40,689 nucleotides of DNA from an uncultured Opitutales bacterium (GCA_900545705.1 URAK01000016.1:1-40689), one strand, 5' to 3'; positions 7,544 to 16,790 are shown, numbered from the stretch's first letter. The notes: generated by a model not told the origin, from the sequence alone. Translations and numbers: made by a program.

Positions 7544-9544
7544 TTAAAAGAACACAGAATGCGTCGGGCTCATGTCTGTTGACCCGCGCTTAAAATTATC
7601 GCCCGCGCTCGCAAAATCGCATACTTTTGTTTCAATCGTCCTTCCGCCATCGGCCGTTATTTTTGCCTTCCATTGCCCCCATGTATGGCTCGGTTTTTCG
7701 GGAGTAAGCTCACACTTTGCCCCTGCATTGTTTACGCTCGGCGACGAAAACATTTCCGCGCTTGTGTTGCCGATGTATTTGCTGCGCGCAAGCAACAAAG
7801 GCCCCCTCTTTATCGTAGCCGCCGCCGAATGGCGCATTATCGGCAGCAGGTCTTTGCGGCATGCTTCGTCGTACCCAAGCCAGCGCATTACGCGCATATC
7901 TTCGCCAGAATAGTACTCGGAAGATAAATCAGAATTTATTACGCGGGGAGTCATGTCGAATTCTATTTTTATAGAAGTCTCGCCCTTGCCGATTCTCAGC
8001 TTGTGCCAGCCGGCATTCGCAGCCTTGCCGTTTATCAAAGTGTTCTTGCTCCACGACGGCACTCTAAAATTTACGGCAACTTCCCTCGGAGATTTTATCT
8101 TTATCTCGGCCGTGTCGGACACTGGATAATTCCCCAAAACCTCGACTTCAACATCGCTTATCCTACCCTTGTACGGAGAATAAAAATTCACAAACAATTC
8201 GCCGCCCGACTTTGCAAGAGAAGTCCTCGCAAAATCGAGAAACGCCCTCGGCATATTGTCCACACAGCAATGGTTGTAATTTAGCTTGCACTGCGGCTTT
8301 GCAACGTAGTGGCTGCCGTGCGAGCGAACGCCGCGGGCACCCCATTTGCCGTCGCGCGCAACCCCAGCCAAAAATGCGTTGTAAAACGTGTCTTCTATCT
8401 CGTCGAGGTATTTCACGTCGGAAGTAAGCAAATAAAGCTCGCGGTTTAGGCGCATCCAGTGTATCGCATCGCACGGCTCGGTAATTCCGTTAATCTGCCG
8501 CGCCCCGCCTACAAACATATCGTTATATCCAACGCTCGATAGGATATTCTTTTCGTCTTTAAGCAGCTTTTCGCGAATTTTAACAACGGCGTCCAGCGCC
8601 TTTTTGTCGCCAGTCACACGGTGGTATTCCGCAAGCCCTTCCAAGCACGACATCATCTCATAGGCTTTTTCCCAATTTTTTAGCTGTGGATACCAAAGCC
8701 TTACGGGCTCCGCGGAAAACGCGTTTCTCAGCAAATTTGGCGGCGGATTTCCGTCTCTGTCCCAATACGACACCAATTCCTTCGAGAAATCTAGATACTT
8801 GGCGTCCCCAGTCTCCCGATAAAGAATTAGCATTGGTTTAAGTATCGACATGCTCGGCATTCCAACAAACGTTCCAGTGTCGCATATCTTGACATTTTCC
8901 GACTTTAACATGGAAATGTATTGGTCGGTTGCGCGCTTGGCCGTTTCCAACACTGCGGGGTCTTTATTGAGTTTGTATATTTCAAGAAGCCCCCACAGAG
9001 TATATTTTCTGCACCATAAATTCCAGCACCAGTTGCAATCCCAGCCAACTGCCTTGCGCGCCTTGTCGAGGTCGTTTACCCTCAAAAAGTTTTTCTGCTT
9101 GTACGAGCCTAAATACCCGTCCGGATCTTGCAATGAAGCCAGCACTGCCGCTTTTTCGGAAAGAAAATTTTTAAGGTTTTTGTCTCCCGTATATTCGCAT
9201 ACGCCGCTTGCTGATATTGCGAGCTTACCCCAAAATTCTCCGCGCCAATATCCGACATATACGGGTTTGTCGTCAACCCTTTCGCTAAATGCCTTTTCCG
9301 CTTCTTCAAATATTTTGTTTTTTGCTTCGTCGGAAAGAACGCGGTTTTTGAAAAAAGCGTCCATTTTTTCTCCGACATAGCCGTCCATTTTTATGTCGGA
9401 AAGCTTTGCGCATTCAACTTTGTCATTTACGGCGAGCTTTACTTCCGCCGCATTTTTATCTGCGCCGCCAGCCGCATTTTCATTCGTAGCGCAGGCTGCG
9501 CACAGTGCGGCCACAATTATGCTGTACAAAAATAATTTATTCAT
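7544..9544 (-). CDS. lipoprotein glycoside hydrolase, GH127 (beta-L-arabinofuranosidase type, DUF1680)
   Basis: Predicted to remove beta-L-arabinofuranose or a related sugar from plant glycans. The N-terminus MNKLFLYSIIVAALCAAC has a lipobox (LCAAC), so the mature 649-residue protein is probably lipid-anchored. The body is an all-alpha (alpha/alpha)6 domain followed by a C-terminal beta part (from about residue 470). The zinc and nucleophile cysteines known from Bifidobacterium HypBA1 are all visible: E356 and C358 in ITEPCDAIHW and C426-C427 in YNHCCVDNMPRA. This supports an active cysteine-dependent enzyme of GH127 or the related GH146. AGGGGA lies immediately upstream of the ATG, closer than usual. 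It is a single-gene unit with a strong terminator. Substrate cannot be fixed from sequence. Confidence 0.88.
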   Translation of the reverse strand: MNKLFLYSIIVAALCAACATNENAAGGADKNAAEVKLAVNDKVECAKLSDIKMDGYVGEKMDAFFKNRVLSDEAKNKIFEEAEKAFSERVDDKPVYVGYWRGEFWGKLAISASGVCEYTGDKNLKNFLSEKAAVLASLQDPDGYLGSYKQKNFLRVNDLDKARKAVGWDCNWCWNLWCRKYTLWGLLEIYKLNKDPAVLETAKRATDQYISMLKSENVKICDTGTFVGMPSMSILKPMLILYRETGDAKYLDFSKELVSYWDRDGNPPPNLLRNAFSAEPVRLWYPQLKNWEKAYEMMSCLEGLAEYHRVTGDKKALDAVVKIREKLLKDEKNILSSVGYNDMFVGGARQINGITEPCDAIHWMRLNRELYLLTSDVKYLDEIEDTFYNAFLAGVARDGKWGARGVRSHGSHYVAKPQCKLNYNHCCVDNMPRAFLDFARTSLAKSGGELFVNFYSPYKGRISDVEVEVLGNYPVSDTAEIKIKSPREVAVNFRVPSWSKNTLINGKAANAGWHKLRIGKGETSIKIEFDMTPRVINSDLSSEYYSGEDMRVMRWLGYDEACRKDLLPIMRHSAAATIKRGPLLLARSKYIGNTSAEMFSSPSVNNAGAKCELTPEKPSHTWGQWKAKITADGGRTIETKVCDFASAGDNFKRGSTDMSPTHSVFF

Positions 9545-9811
9545 TCCCCTTGTCTTTAAATTTTTTCAAAAAAAAATAAATCCCAAATATTCCAACGTCA
9601 ACCAAAATTGAAATTATTGTCTTATTACTGCTATTCTACGCGTACGCTTTTGATTTTGACCAATTTTTATAATAAAGAAAAAGCCAAAGGGCCGCGCTAT
9701 AAAATCCTCTTTTCGCAGCGTACCGGAAATTTTTTAAGAGTGCGTAAAAAAAACGCCCAGATATATCGTCCCAACCTGTACGCTCCCATTTTGTGGAAAA
9801 GCGCAAATATT

Positions 9812-10579
9812 TTAACGCATTGCCCGAATTGACACTCTCGATACGCAACCTTTACCCCGCCCAAGACATTCCACGTCGGTTATAGCTCCGTCGTCCGGCG
9901 GATATGTCTCTCCCATCGCGTATGAAAATTTATAGCTTCCGTCGGGCTGTTTTACATATAGCGGCGCCAATTTCGCGCGCGCGGGCACGCACTCCAAAAA
10001 TTCGGAATTTTTTGTAAAATCCGCCGGATAATTCATATTGCGGATTTCTCCGTCGGCGAAATTTTTTTCCGCCAAAGCCTCGGATATATATTTTGCCGCA
10101 TGCGCTGAAGCCGCCCTTAAATGCGGCAAAACCTCTTGCGGCACGCCTTCATGGCGGATTCTGCAAATCTCATAATATTTATGAAGAAGCCTCATCGAGC
10201 ACGCAAACGAAGGCAATCCCCAGCCTGCCCCCTCCACGGCAGCCGCAAAAGTCCCGCTACTCCAAAGAAGCGGCAATGCAACATTCTGCCCTATATTCAG
10301 CCCCGACACCACTGCGTCGGGGGGATTGTCAGCATACAGATGCCCAAGCGCTACATTCACGCAATCAGACGGCGTACCAGAAACCGTACGGCACTTAAAT
10401 CCGAAAAAATCCCTCTCCTCCACCACTAAGTTGCAATGGCGGTTATAGGCTCTGCCAATCCAGCTTTGCTCGTGCGCGGGCACAACGATTTCAACTTCGC
10501 CAATCCGCGAAAGCTCCTCGGCAAATATTGGAAGAAACGGGGAATCTGCCCCGTCGTCGTTAGACAGTAGCAGGCGCAT
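9812..10579 (-). CDS. surE: 5'/3'-nucleotidase SurE
   Basis: Metal-dependent phosphatase acting on nucleoside monophosphates, cytosolic. The 255-residue product has the family signature at the N-terminus, MRLLLSNDDGADSP (metal-binding D8 and D9), then SGTPSDCVNVAL and VVSGLNIGQNVALPLLWSSGT, which supply the remaining metal and phosphate ligands. It is the last gene of the transhydrogenase operon and its start overlaps the end of the upstream gene by 20 bases, so it is probably translationally coupled. No functional link between SurE and the redox genes is obvious. The 267-bp spacer downstream (9545-9811) has no convincing terminator or gene. Confidence 0.94.
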   Translation of the reverse strand: MRLLLSNDDGADSPFLPIFAEELSRIGEVEIVVPAHEQSWIGRAYNRHCNLVVEERDFFGFKCRTVSGTPSDCVNVALGHLYADNPPDAVVSGLNIGQNVALPLLWSSGTFAAAVEGAGWGLPSFACSMRLLHKYYEICRIRHEGVPQEVLPHLRAASAHAAKYISEALAEKNFADGEIRNMNYPADFTKNSEFLECVPARAKLAPLYVKQPDGSYKFSYAMGETYPPDDGAITDVECLGRGKGCVSRVSIRAMR

Positions 10580-12002
10580 CTTTTAACGGCTCGCCGCGCA
10601 AATACCTGTTTATGCTCCGGGCGGCTATCTTCGCCTGGCCCATTGCGCTGATTACGGTTGCCGCGCCACTTACGACGTCTCCGCCGGCAAATACTTGCGG
10701 TATCGATGTCTGCAAGGTTTCAGGGTCGCATTCTATCGTCCCCTTCCTCGTCGTCTTCAAATCCGGACTTGTCATAGGTATTAGCGGATTTGGACGGTTG
10801 CCTATTGCGACAACCACTACATCGCACGGTATTTGAAATTCGCTGCCCTTTATTTCTATCGGCGAGCGGCGGCCGGAGGCATCGGGCTCACCAAGCTCCA
10901 TTCTTACGCATTCGAGCGCTATTACTTTGCCGTTGTCGTCGAGCACAACCCTCTTGGGGTTTGTGAGCATCTGAAATACAACACCTTCGTCTTTCGCGTG
11001 GTGTATCTCCTCTTTGCGGGCGGGCATCTGTTCGAGCGCGCGGCGGTAGACTATCGTAGATTTCGCGCCTATGCGCAGAGCCGTTCTGGACGAGTCCATC
11101 GCGACATTTCCGCCGCCCACGGTTATTATGTGCTTCGCCCTGATTGGAGTCGTTCCGTGCTCGGGAAAATCGTAGGCCTTCATCAGGTTAAAACGCGTCA
11201 GAAATTCGTTCGCAGAGAACACTCCAACTCCGTTCTCGCCGTGTATGCCAAGGAACATCGGAAGCCCCGCTCCGGAACCCAAAAACACCGCGTCAAACCC
11301 CTCATCGAGCAGGCTTTCGAGCGACCTTAACTTTCCTACAACATAGTTTAAATGTATCTTGACACCAAGCTTTTTGAGCCCTTCGACTTCGTGTGTGACA
11401 ATCTCCTTTGGGAGTCTGAATTGCGGAATGCCGTACATCAAAACACCGCCGGGCAAATGCAAAGCCTCAAATACCTCGACTTCATGCCCCGCTATCGCCA
11501 AGTCCGCCGCAGCCGTTATTCCGGCGGGGCCGCAGCCGATTACCGCAACCCTCTTTCCGGTAGGAGCCGCCTTCTCGGGCGTCTTTTCAAGATTGTGTTG
11601 GCGCACATAGTCCGCCGCAAATCTTTCAAGCGCGCCTATCGCAACGGGTTCTCCGCGGATTCCCAGCACGCAGCTTCCCTCGCACTGGTTTTCCTGCGGG
11701 CATACGCGGCCGCATACTGCCGGCAGCGCCGTTTGTGTCTTGAGCTTTTCGGCGGCCGCTTGCGGATTGCCATGCGAAATTTCGGCAATAAATTGCGGTA
11801 TGTTTATGTTTACAGGGCACGCCGTCTTGCAGCGGGGCTTCGGGCATTGTAGGCAACGGCTTGCTTCGTCCATCGCCATTTCAAGAGTTATACCGTAGGG
11901 AACTTCCTCAAAATTGGAAGCTCGGCGCGACGGATCCTGCTCGGGCATCTTCATGCGCGGCAGCCCGGACGCCTTTATTTTCCTTGCTTTCTCTTCTGAC
12001 AT
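10560..12002 (-). CDS. gltA: NfnB/GltD-like NAD(P)H-dependent flavoprotein subunit
   Basis: A 480-residue homologue of the glutamate synthase small subunit and of NfnB, the NADPH- and bifurcating-FAD-carrying subunit of NADH-dependent ferredoxin:NADP+ oxidoreductase. The N-terminal iron-sulfur domain has C50, C53, C58, C62 (CLQCPKPRCKTAC) and C97, C101, C107, C111. Then come an FAD Rossmann motif (AVIGCGPAGITAAADLAIAG) and an NADPH Rossmann motif (TVGGGNVAMDSSRTALRIGA), and the closing ATGDVV-like FAD segment seen as FAGGDVVSGAATVI. A Shine-Dalgarno GGAGAG precedes the ATG. It follows the NuoG/NfnA fusion by 21 bp. No glutamate synthase large subunit is nearby, so the context points to an Nfn role rather than glutamate synthesis. 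The symbol is the common one for this family, not citrate synthase. Confidence 0.88.
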   Translation of the reverse strand: MSEEKARKIKASGLPRMKMPEQDPSRRASNFEEVPYGITLEMAMDEASRCLQCPKPRCKTACPVNINIPQFIAEISHGNPQAAAEKLKTQTALPAVCGRVCPQENQCEGSCVLGIRGEPVAIGALERFAADYVRQHNLEKTPEKAAPTGKRVAVIGCGPAGITAAADLAIAGHEVEVFEALHLPGGVLMYGIPQFRLPKEIVTHEVEGLKKLGVKIHLNYVVGKLRSLESLLDEGFDAVFLGSGAGLPMFLGIHGENGVGVFSANEFLTRFNLMKAYDFPEHGTTPIRAKHIITVGGGNVAMDSSRTALRIGAKSTIVYRRALEQMPARKEEIHHAKDEGVVFQMLTNPKRVVLDDNGKVIALECVRMELGEPDASGRRSPIEIKGSEFQIPCDVVVVAIGNRPNPLIPMTSPDLKTTRKGTIECDPETLQTSIPQVFAGGDVVSGAATVISAMGQAKIAARSINRYLRGEPLKDAPATV

Positions 12003-12023
12003 TTCAACTCTCCGGAAAATTTT

Positions 12024-14477
12024 TTATTTGGATTGATAGCATTTGCTATCCAGATGGCGGGGCATTGCCTCCACCTCCAGAAGCCTGTACGCTGAACGCC
12101 TCTTTGACAGCTCGTCGAAATCGACTTTGTTAAGCCGGAAGAACGGGCCTTCAACACAGGCAAACTTCGTCTCTCCGCCAACCGTCACTCGGCACGCTCC
12201 GCACATGCCGGTTCCGTCCACCATTATCGGATTTAACGAACAGAACATGTCTATGCTGTCTGAAACGGGCGCCTTTGAAGCGCACTGCTTCATCATAAAT
12301 ACGCATCCGACGGCTATAATCTCGTCGAATTCTCCGCCGCGCTCCTGCATTGCGTTTATGCAGCCGCCCTTGCGGCCTTCGCTGCCGTCGCGCGTGAATA
12401 CCATGAGCTCGTCGCTTACTTCCGAAAGCTTGTCTTTATAGTAAAGCATGTATGACGACGACGCCTCTATAGCACTCACTACCTTTACCCCGCGCTTTTT
12501 CAATTCGCGGGCTATCGAGTATATTGCGGCTATGCCGTAGCAGCCGCCAAGAAGCAGAGCCTTGGAGCCTGGCTTGAATTGCTCCATGTCAAGCGGCGTC
12601 CCGAGCGGCCCGCTCAACACAGCGAGCCTGTCGCCCTTTTGCAGCGACGCTATTTCAGCGCTCGAGCGGCCGACTTCCTCTATTATAAATTTCACCCAAC
12701 CTTCGTCCGCATTCCAGTCTATTAGCGTAAACGGAGACCTTTCGCTGTTGGAGTTTGCCATAAGTATAGCAAACTGCCCGGGCTTGGCAAATTTCGCGGC
12801 CTCGGGCGCCTTGACCGTAAGCTCGTGGAAGTTCGGGACCAACATCTTGTTTTCGAGTATCTCAAAGCCGTCCGAATTTTTGGCGGCTTCAGCCGCGAGC
12901 TTTTCATCGGATTTTTTAAGCCCAAGCATCTGCAAATCGGGCGCGTAATCGGCAAAGAAATGCCCAAGAAAGCGGTTTGGCAGAGCCGACTTGTCTTCCG
13001 TGGGAGACTTAAAATCGGCAGGCAGCGGTTCGAGCTCGAAATCGTACTTCTTGACGTCCGCCGCCGTCTTCTTGCAAATATCGCACATATACCCGTTGAG
13101 AGGGCGCTGTTCGCCGGCAGACGCCACCGCCGCAGTCACAGCTATCTTTTTGCCGTCAGCGTCGCCTATCGTTCCGGACGTTTCGGCAAACAGGCTTATC
13201 GGCATCACCACCTCCGCCAATTTCTGCACGGGCGTTTTCAACACGTCGCACACGGCCAAATGCGGTATTTTCTTGGCAATTTGCGGAGTAATGTAGTTGC
13301 CGTACACCAAAACTGCGGCGTATTTGCCATTTTCCAAATCGGCCGATACGTCGGCAGGAAGGTCGGCGGCCGAGGAGTCCAAAGGCATTTCTATCTCCTT
13401 GCCCCCAAATTCTCCGGCAATAGCGCGCATAGCCTTTCGGCTCTCGTAGGTCGCGCCCTTGTTGGATATCACAAGCAGCGACCCCTTATTTTCGGATAGA
13501 ATTTCAAAAAGCTTTTCGACGGCGTCCTCAGGACTCGCGGGAACCTGCTCCTTGCCACGCCTGACAGCCGCCCTGCGCAACCTCGTAGGCGCGTTTATTA
13601 TCTGGGGAAGCGCAAACCTTCCAAGCGGGCATATCGCGCTTTCCTTGTTCAGCGCAACCATTCCTGCCGAAATGATTTTTCCGCCCTTTATGCGCAAGTT
13701 TATCTTGCAATGTTTCGGGCACATTGCACACCTGCTCTCGACAACCTTGTCGGGCTCGCCAAACCATTTTCCCCACCTGTCCGTCAGGCAGCCCGTCGGG
13801 CAGGCGTCTATGCACGCCCCGCAAAACAGGCATTCCTCCGAACTCCAAGATCTCCCGAAAGCCGCGGATATGCGCGCCTTCTTACCGCGGTTGGCTATGC
13901 TTATCGCGGGCTTTGAGTGTATTTTTTCGCACACCCTAAAGCACCTTCCGCACAATACGCACAAATTGTGGTCTTTGTCGATAAAAGGATCGTTGCGCTC
14001 TACTTTCGACGGGTCGTATATCATCGGCAACCCTATGTCGCGCACGTATGTGCCCAGCGCCACCTTGCGAAGTTCGCAGCCGGGGCGGTTTGAGCACGAA
14101 CCGCAGCGCGTCGCGGATGTCGCGCGCGTGGGGGTCTTTTTCTCGCTCTCGCACTCCTCGCGCGATTCGCACACCAAGCACGGCGACGGATGGGAGCTCA
14201 TCATCAGCTCTATCGTGCGCCTGCGCTGCGTCTCGAGCTGCTCGGACGTCGTGCGCACAACCATTCCGTCGGCAACGGGCGTCGTGCAAGACGTCGGCGT
14301 TCCCCTCATTCCGTCTATCTCGACAACGCACAAACGGCATGCTCCGTACGGCTCAAGCTCGTCGTGCGCGCAAAGTGAAGGTATGAATATTCCGGCTTTC
14401 TTCGCCGCCTGCAATACCGTCATGCCGGGTTCTGCCTCTACTTGGCGGCCATCTATTGTAATCTTAAAATTGCTCAT
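12024..14477 (-). CDS. NuoG-like iron-sulfur protein fused to an NfnA/PyrK-like FAD-[2Fe-2S] module
   Basis: An 817-residue fusion. N-terminal part as in NuoG/HydA: [2Fe-2S] ligands C36, C47, C50, C64; a His-Cys cluster region with H96, C100, C103 and C109, then a second set C125, C128, C134; two [4Fe-4S] ferredoxin motifs C173-C183 and C216-C226; and a molybdopterin-family [4Fe-4S] motif C250, C253, C257, C283. A degenerate remnant of the molybdopterin domain follows (about 300-480). The C-terminal 270 residues are a ferredoxin-NADP reductase/PyrK/NfnA-type unit with a flavin-binding stretch (RSPFTLIDW) and a [2Fe-2S] motif with D754, C759, C762, C774 (VDGTGMCGACRV). There is no hydrogenase H-cluster domain. 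AGGAG sits upstream of the ATG, four bases after nuoF. Inferred role: electron relay between the NADH module and the NfnB subunit. Confidence 0.88.
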   Translation of the reverse strand: MSNFKITIDGRQVEAEPGMTVLQAAKKAGIFIPSLCAHDELEPYGACRLCVVEIDGMRGTPTSCTTPVADGMVVRTTSEQLETQRRRTIELMMSSHPSPCLVCESREECESEKKTPTRATSATRCGSCSNRPGCELRKVALGTYVRDIGLPMIYDPSKVERNDPFIDKDHNLCVLCGRCFRVCEKIHSKPAISIANRGKKARISAAFGRSWSSEECLFCGACIDACPTGCLTDRWGKWFGEPDKVVESRCAMCPKHCKINLRIKGGKIISAGMVALNKESAICPLGRFALPQIINAPTRLRRAAVRRGKEQVPASPEDAVEKLFEILSENKGSLLVISNKGATYESRKAMRAIAGEFGGKEIEMPLDSSAADLPADVSADLENGKYAAVLVYGNYITPQIAKKIPHLAVCDVLKTPVQKLAEVVMPISLFAETSGTIGDADGKKIAVTAAVASAGEQRPLNGYMCDICKKTAADVKKYDFELEPLPADFKSPTEDKSALPNRFLGHFFADYAPDLQMLGLKKSDEKLAAEAAKNSDGFEILENKMLVPNFHELTVKAPEAAKFAKPGQFAILMANSNSERSPFTLIDWNADEGWVKFIIEEVGRSSAEIASLQKGDRLAVLSGPLGTPLDMEQFKPGSKALLLGGCYGIAAIYSIARELKKRGVKVVSAIEASSSYMLYYKDKLSEVSDELMVFTRDGSEGRKGGCINAMQERGGEFDEIIAVGCVFMMKQCASKAPVSDSIDMFCSLNPIMVDGTGMCGACRVTVGGETKFACVEGPFFRLNKVDFDELSKRRSAYRLLEVEAMPRHLDSKCYQSK

Positions 14478-14481
14478 GCTC

Positions 14482-16335
14482 TTATCTCCTCGATATTGCC
14501 CCGAATCTGCATGTCTGATAGCAGGCTCCGCAGGATATGCACTTGTCCGCGTCTATTGTGTGCGGCTTTTTCACTCCGCCAGATATCGCGCCGGTCGGGC
14601 AAACCCTCTCGCATGCGGTGCAACCCGTGCACTTCTCGGCATCGACCGAAAAATGAACAAGCTGCGGGCAGACCAACGCCGGGCAACGCTTTTCTTTTAT
14701 ATGCGCCACATATTCGTCTTCAAAATACCTGAGAGTCGTCAACACAGGGTTGGGCGCAGTCTGCCCAAGCCCGCATAGCGACGACTGCTTCATCGTAAAC
14801 GCTATTTTTTTGAGGCGCTCCAAATCCTCCATCTCGCCCTTCCCGGACGTTATTTTCTCGAGAATTGCATGCATGTGCTGCGTACCCATTCGGCAGGGTA
14901 TGCACTTTCCGCAAGACTCGTTTTCCGTAAAGTTGACGAAAAATTTTGCGACCTCAACCATGCATGAGTCTTCGTTCATCACCACGAGACCCCCGGACCC
15001 AATTATCGAACCGACAGCCGCAAGATGTTCGTAATCGACCGGTATAGATAAATGCTCAGGCGTAAGACACCCGCCTGAAGGCCCACCCGTCTGCACAGCC
15101 TTGAATTTTTTGCCGTCCGCGCAGCCTCCGCCTATCTTGTTTATAATGTCGTCAAGCTTCATTCCAAGCTCGACTTCTATCAACCCGGTGCGTTTTATCT
15201 TGCCCGCAAGCGAAAACGTCTTGGTCCCCTTGCTTTTTTCCGAACCGAGAGCGGAATACATTCCGGCACCTTCGCGCATAATTGAACTCACCGCAGCGAG
15301 TGTCTCCACATTATTTATATTAGTGGGTTTGCCAAAAAGCCCCTTCGCCGCAGGGAAAGGCGGCTTCGGGCGCGGCATTGCCCTGACGCCCTCTATGCTC
15401 GCCATTAGGGAAGTTTCTTCGCCGCATACGAATGCTCCGGAGCCTTTCTTTATTTTTATCTCAAATTTAAATCCGTTCGGAAGCTCCTTCTTTAAAAGCC
15501 CGGCTTCCTCAGCCTGCTTTATCGCTTTCTTTAAACGTTGTATTGCAAGCGGATATTCGGAACGCACGTATATGTATGCGCACTCGGCGCCTATCGCATA
15601 GCCTGCTATCATCAATCCTTCGAGAACGCTGTGGGGGTCGCCTTCAAGTACAGACCTATCCATAAATGCGCCCGGATCGCCCTCGTCGGCATTGCAGATT
15701 ATATATTTTATCGGCGAAGTCTTTGAAGCGCGCGCAAATCCCCATTTTACTCCTGTCGGGAATCCGGCGCCTCCCCTGCCGCGCAATCCGCTTGCCTTCA
15801 CTTCCTCGATTACCTCTTCCGGCGTCATCGAAAAAGCCCTTTCCAAACCTTCATATCCGCCGCGGGCGAGATAATGCCCAAAATTCTCGGGATCTATAAC
15901 GCCGCAGTTGCGCAAAACCACCCTCTTTTGAAGCTCCACCATCGGGTGTTTGCAAAACGGCTTTATTCCGCGAAATTCGCTCTCGCACATTGCCGCTTCC
16001 GCTTTTTCAGCAACGGGATTCCCGTTTAGCAGATGTTCGTCGACTAATTTTATAACGTCTTTCGGCTTTACGTTTGAATATAAAATAGAAGGCTCACCCT
16101 CGCGTTTTATCTCGACGAGCGGCTCAGCATAGCAGAGCCCGATGCAAGCGGTTTCCACAACATCGACCTTATCTTCCAAGCCTTTTTCTTTCAGAACCTT
16201 TTTAAATTCGTCCATTACCGCGCCGGCTCCAGCCGCGCGCCCGCAAGTTGCGGCTCCGACCATCACTCGCGCGCTGTTTTGGAATTTTTCCCATTCCTTT
16301 TTGGCGGCTGCCCTTAAATTTTCGAGAATCTTCAT
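14482..16335 (-). CDS. nuoF: NADH-binding flavoprotein subunit, NuoF/HydB type
   Basis: Oxidises or reduces NAD(H) through FMN and passes electrons along iron-sulfur clusters. The 617-residue product has an N-terminal thioredoxin-like domain with C31, C64 and C68 (three visible ligands only), the NADH/FMN glycine-rich loop GRGGAGFPTG (186-195), NADEGDPGAFMDR (215-227), the [4Fe-4S] set ESCGKCIPCR plus SSLCGLGQ, and a C-terminal pair of ferredoxin motifs (CTGCTACERVC at 569-579, CISCGACYQTC at 599-609). The extra ferredoxin tail and thioredoxin-like head mark it as HydB/bifurcation type rather than complex I NuoF. The start at 16335, two bases after the nuoE stop, aligns with the family; the open frame runs further upstream but only antisense-like sequence is there. 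Confidence 0.93.
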   Translation of the reverse strand: MKILENLRAAAKKEWEKFQNSARVMVGAATCGRAAGAGAVMDEFKKVLKEKGLEDKVDVVETACIGLCYAEPLVEIKREGEPSILYSNVKPKDVIKLVDEHLLNGNPVAEKAEAAMCESEFRGIKPFCKHPMVELQKRVVLRNCGVIDPENFGHYLARGGYEGLERAFSMTPEEVIEEVKASGLRGRGGAGFPTGVKWGFARASKTSPIKYIICNADEGDPGAFMDRSVLEGDPHSVLEGLMIAGYAIGAECAYIYVRSEYPLAIQRLKKAIKQAEEAGLLKKELPNGFKFEIKIKKGSGAFVCGEETSLMASIEGVRAMPRPKPPFPAAKGLFGKPTNINNVETLAAVSSIMREGAGMYSALGSEKSKGTKTFSLAGKIKRTGLIEVELGMKLDDIINKIGGGCADGKKFKAVQTGGPSGGCLTPEHLSIPVDYEHLAAVGSIIGSGGLVVMNEDSCMVEVAKFFVNFTENESCGKCIPCRMGTQHMHAILEKITSGKGEMEDLERLKKIAFTMKQSSLCGLGQTAPNPVLTTLRYFEDEYVAHIKEKRCPALVCPQLVHFSVDAEKCTGCTACERVCPTGAISGGVKKPHTIDADKCISCGACYQTCRFGAISRR

Positions 16336-16337
16336 GG

Positions 16338-16790
16338 CTATTTCAGGGATTTTAGGATTTTTTCTATTTCCGCAAGCGTCACGCGCGCATGAACTTTTTC
16401 GTCCACTACCATTGCGGGCGCGAGTGCGCAAGCTCCAAGGCATGCGACCCTTTCCAAACTCACAAGTCCATCGGGGGTAGTCTCGCCCTCCTTTATGCCG
16501 AGCCTCTCTTCGAGCGCCGCCAATAGGGAGCCCGATCCCCTCACGTGGCATGCCGTTCCCTTGCATACTTTTATAGTGTGCTTGCCGGGCTTTTTGAATT
16601 TAAATTGGGCGTAAAAACTCGCGACCGAATAAACATCAGCCTCGGAAACCGAAAAATATTCGGCGCACTCTTTTACCGCCTCCGGACTTATAAATCCGTC
16701 CTTTTCCTGAATATCCTGCAATACGCTCACGAGATTTTCCCGCTTTGGCGGATATGCCTCGAGAACGCTCTTAAACCTGCATTCTGTCAT
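16338..16790 (-). CDS. nuoE: [2Fe-2S] thioredoxin-fold subunit, NuoE/HydC type
   Basis: First gene of the operon. The 150-residue product is the small partner of NuoF/HydB. Its thioredoxin-like fold carries one [2Fe-2S] cluster with ligands C76, C81, C117 and C121 (CKGTACHVRG and CLGACALAP). The N-terminal helical part (LVSVLQDIQEKDGFIS, then VYSVASFYAQF) is typical. No clear Shine-Dalgarno sequence is seen upstream. Transcription probably starts in the AT-rich region 16791-17274. Confidence 0.95.
   Translation of the reverse strand: MTECRFKSVLEAYPPKRENLVSVLQDIQEKDGFISPEAVKECAEYFSVSEADVYSVASFYAQFKFKKPGKHTIKVCKGTACHVRGSGSLLAALEERLGIKEGETTPDGLVSLERVACLGACALAPAMVVDEKVHARVTLAEIEKILKSLK

Noticed and set aside
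7303..7593. 96-residue plus-strand frame between fabV and the GH127 gene
   Set aside because: It runs over the parS-like site and through the terminator of the opposite gene, and its composition is that of spacer DNA.
12842..13499. Long open frames opposite the NuoG/NfnA fusion and nuoF genes
   Set aside because: They are antisense shadows caused by codon bias in G/C-richer genes; the minus-strand proteins have full family motifs.
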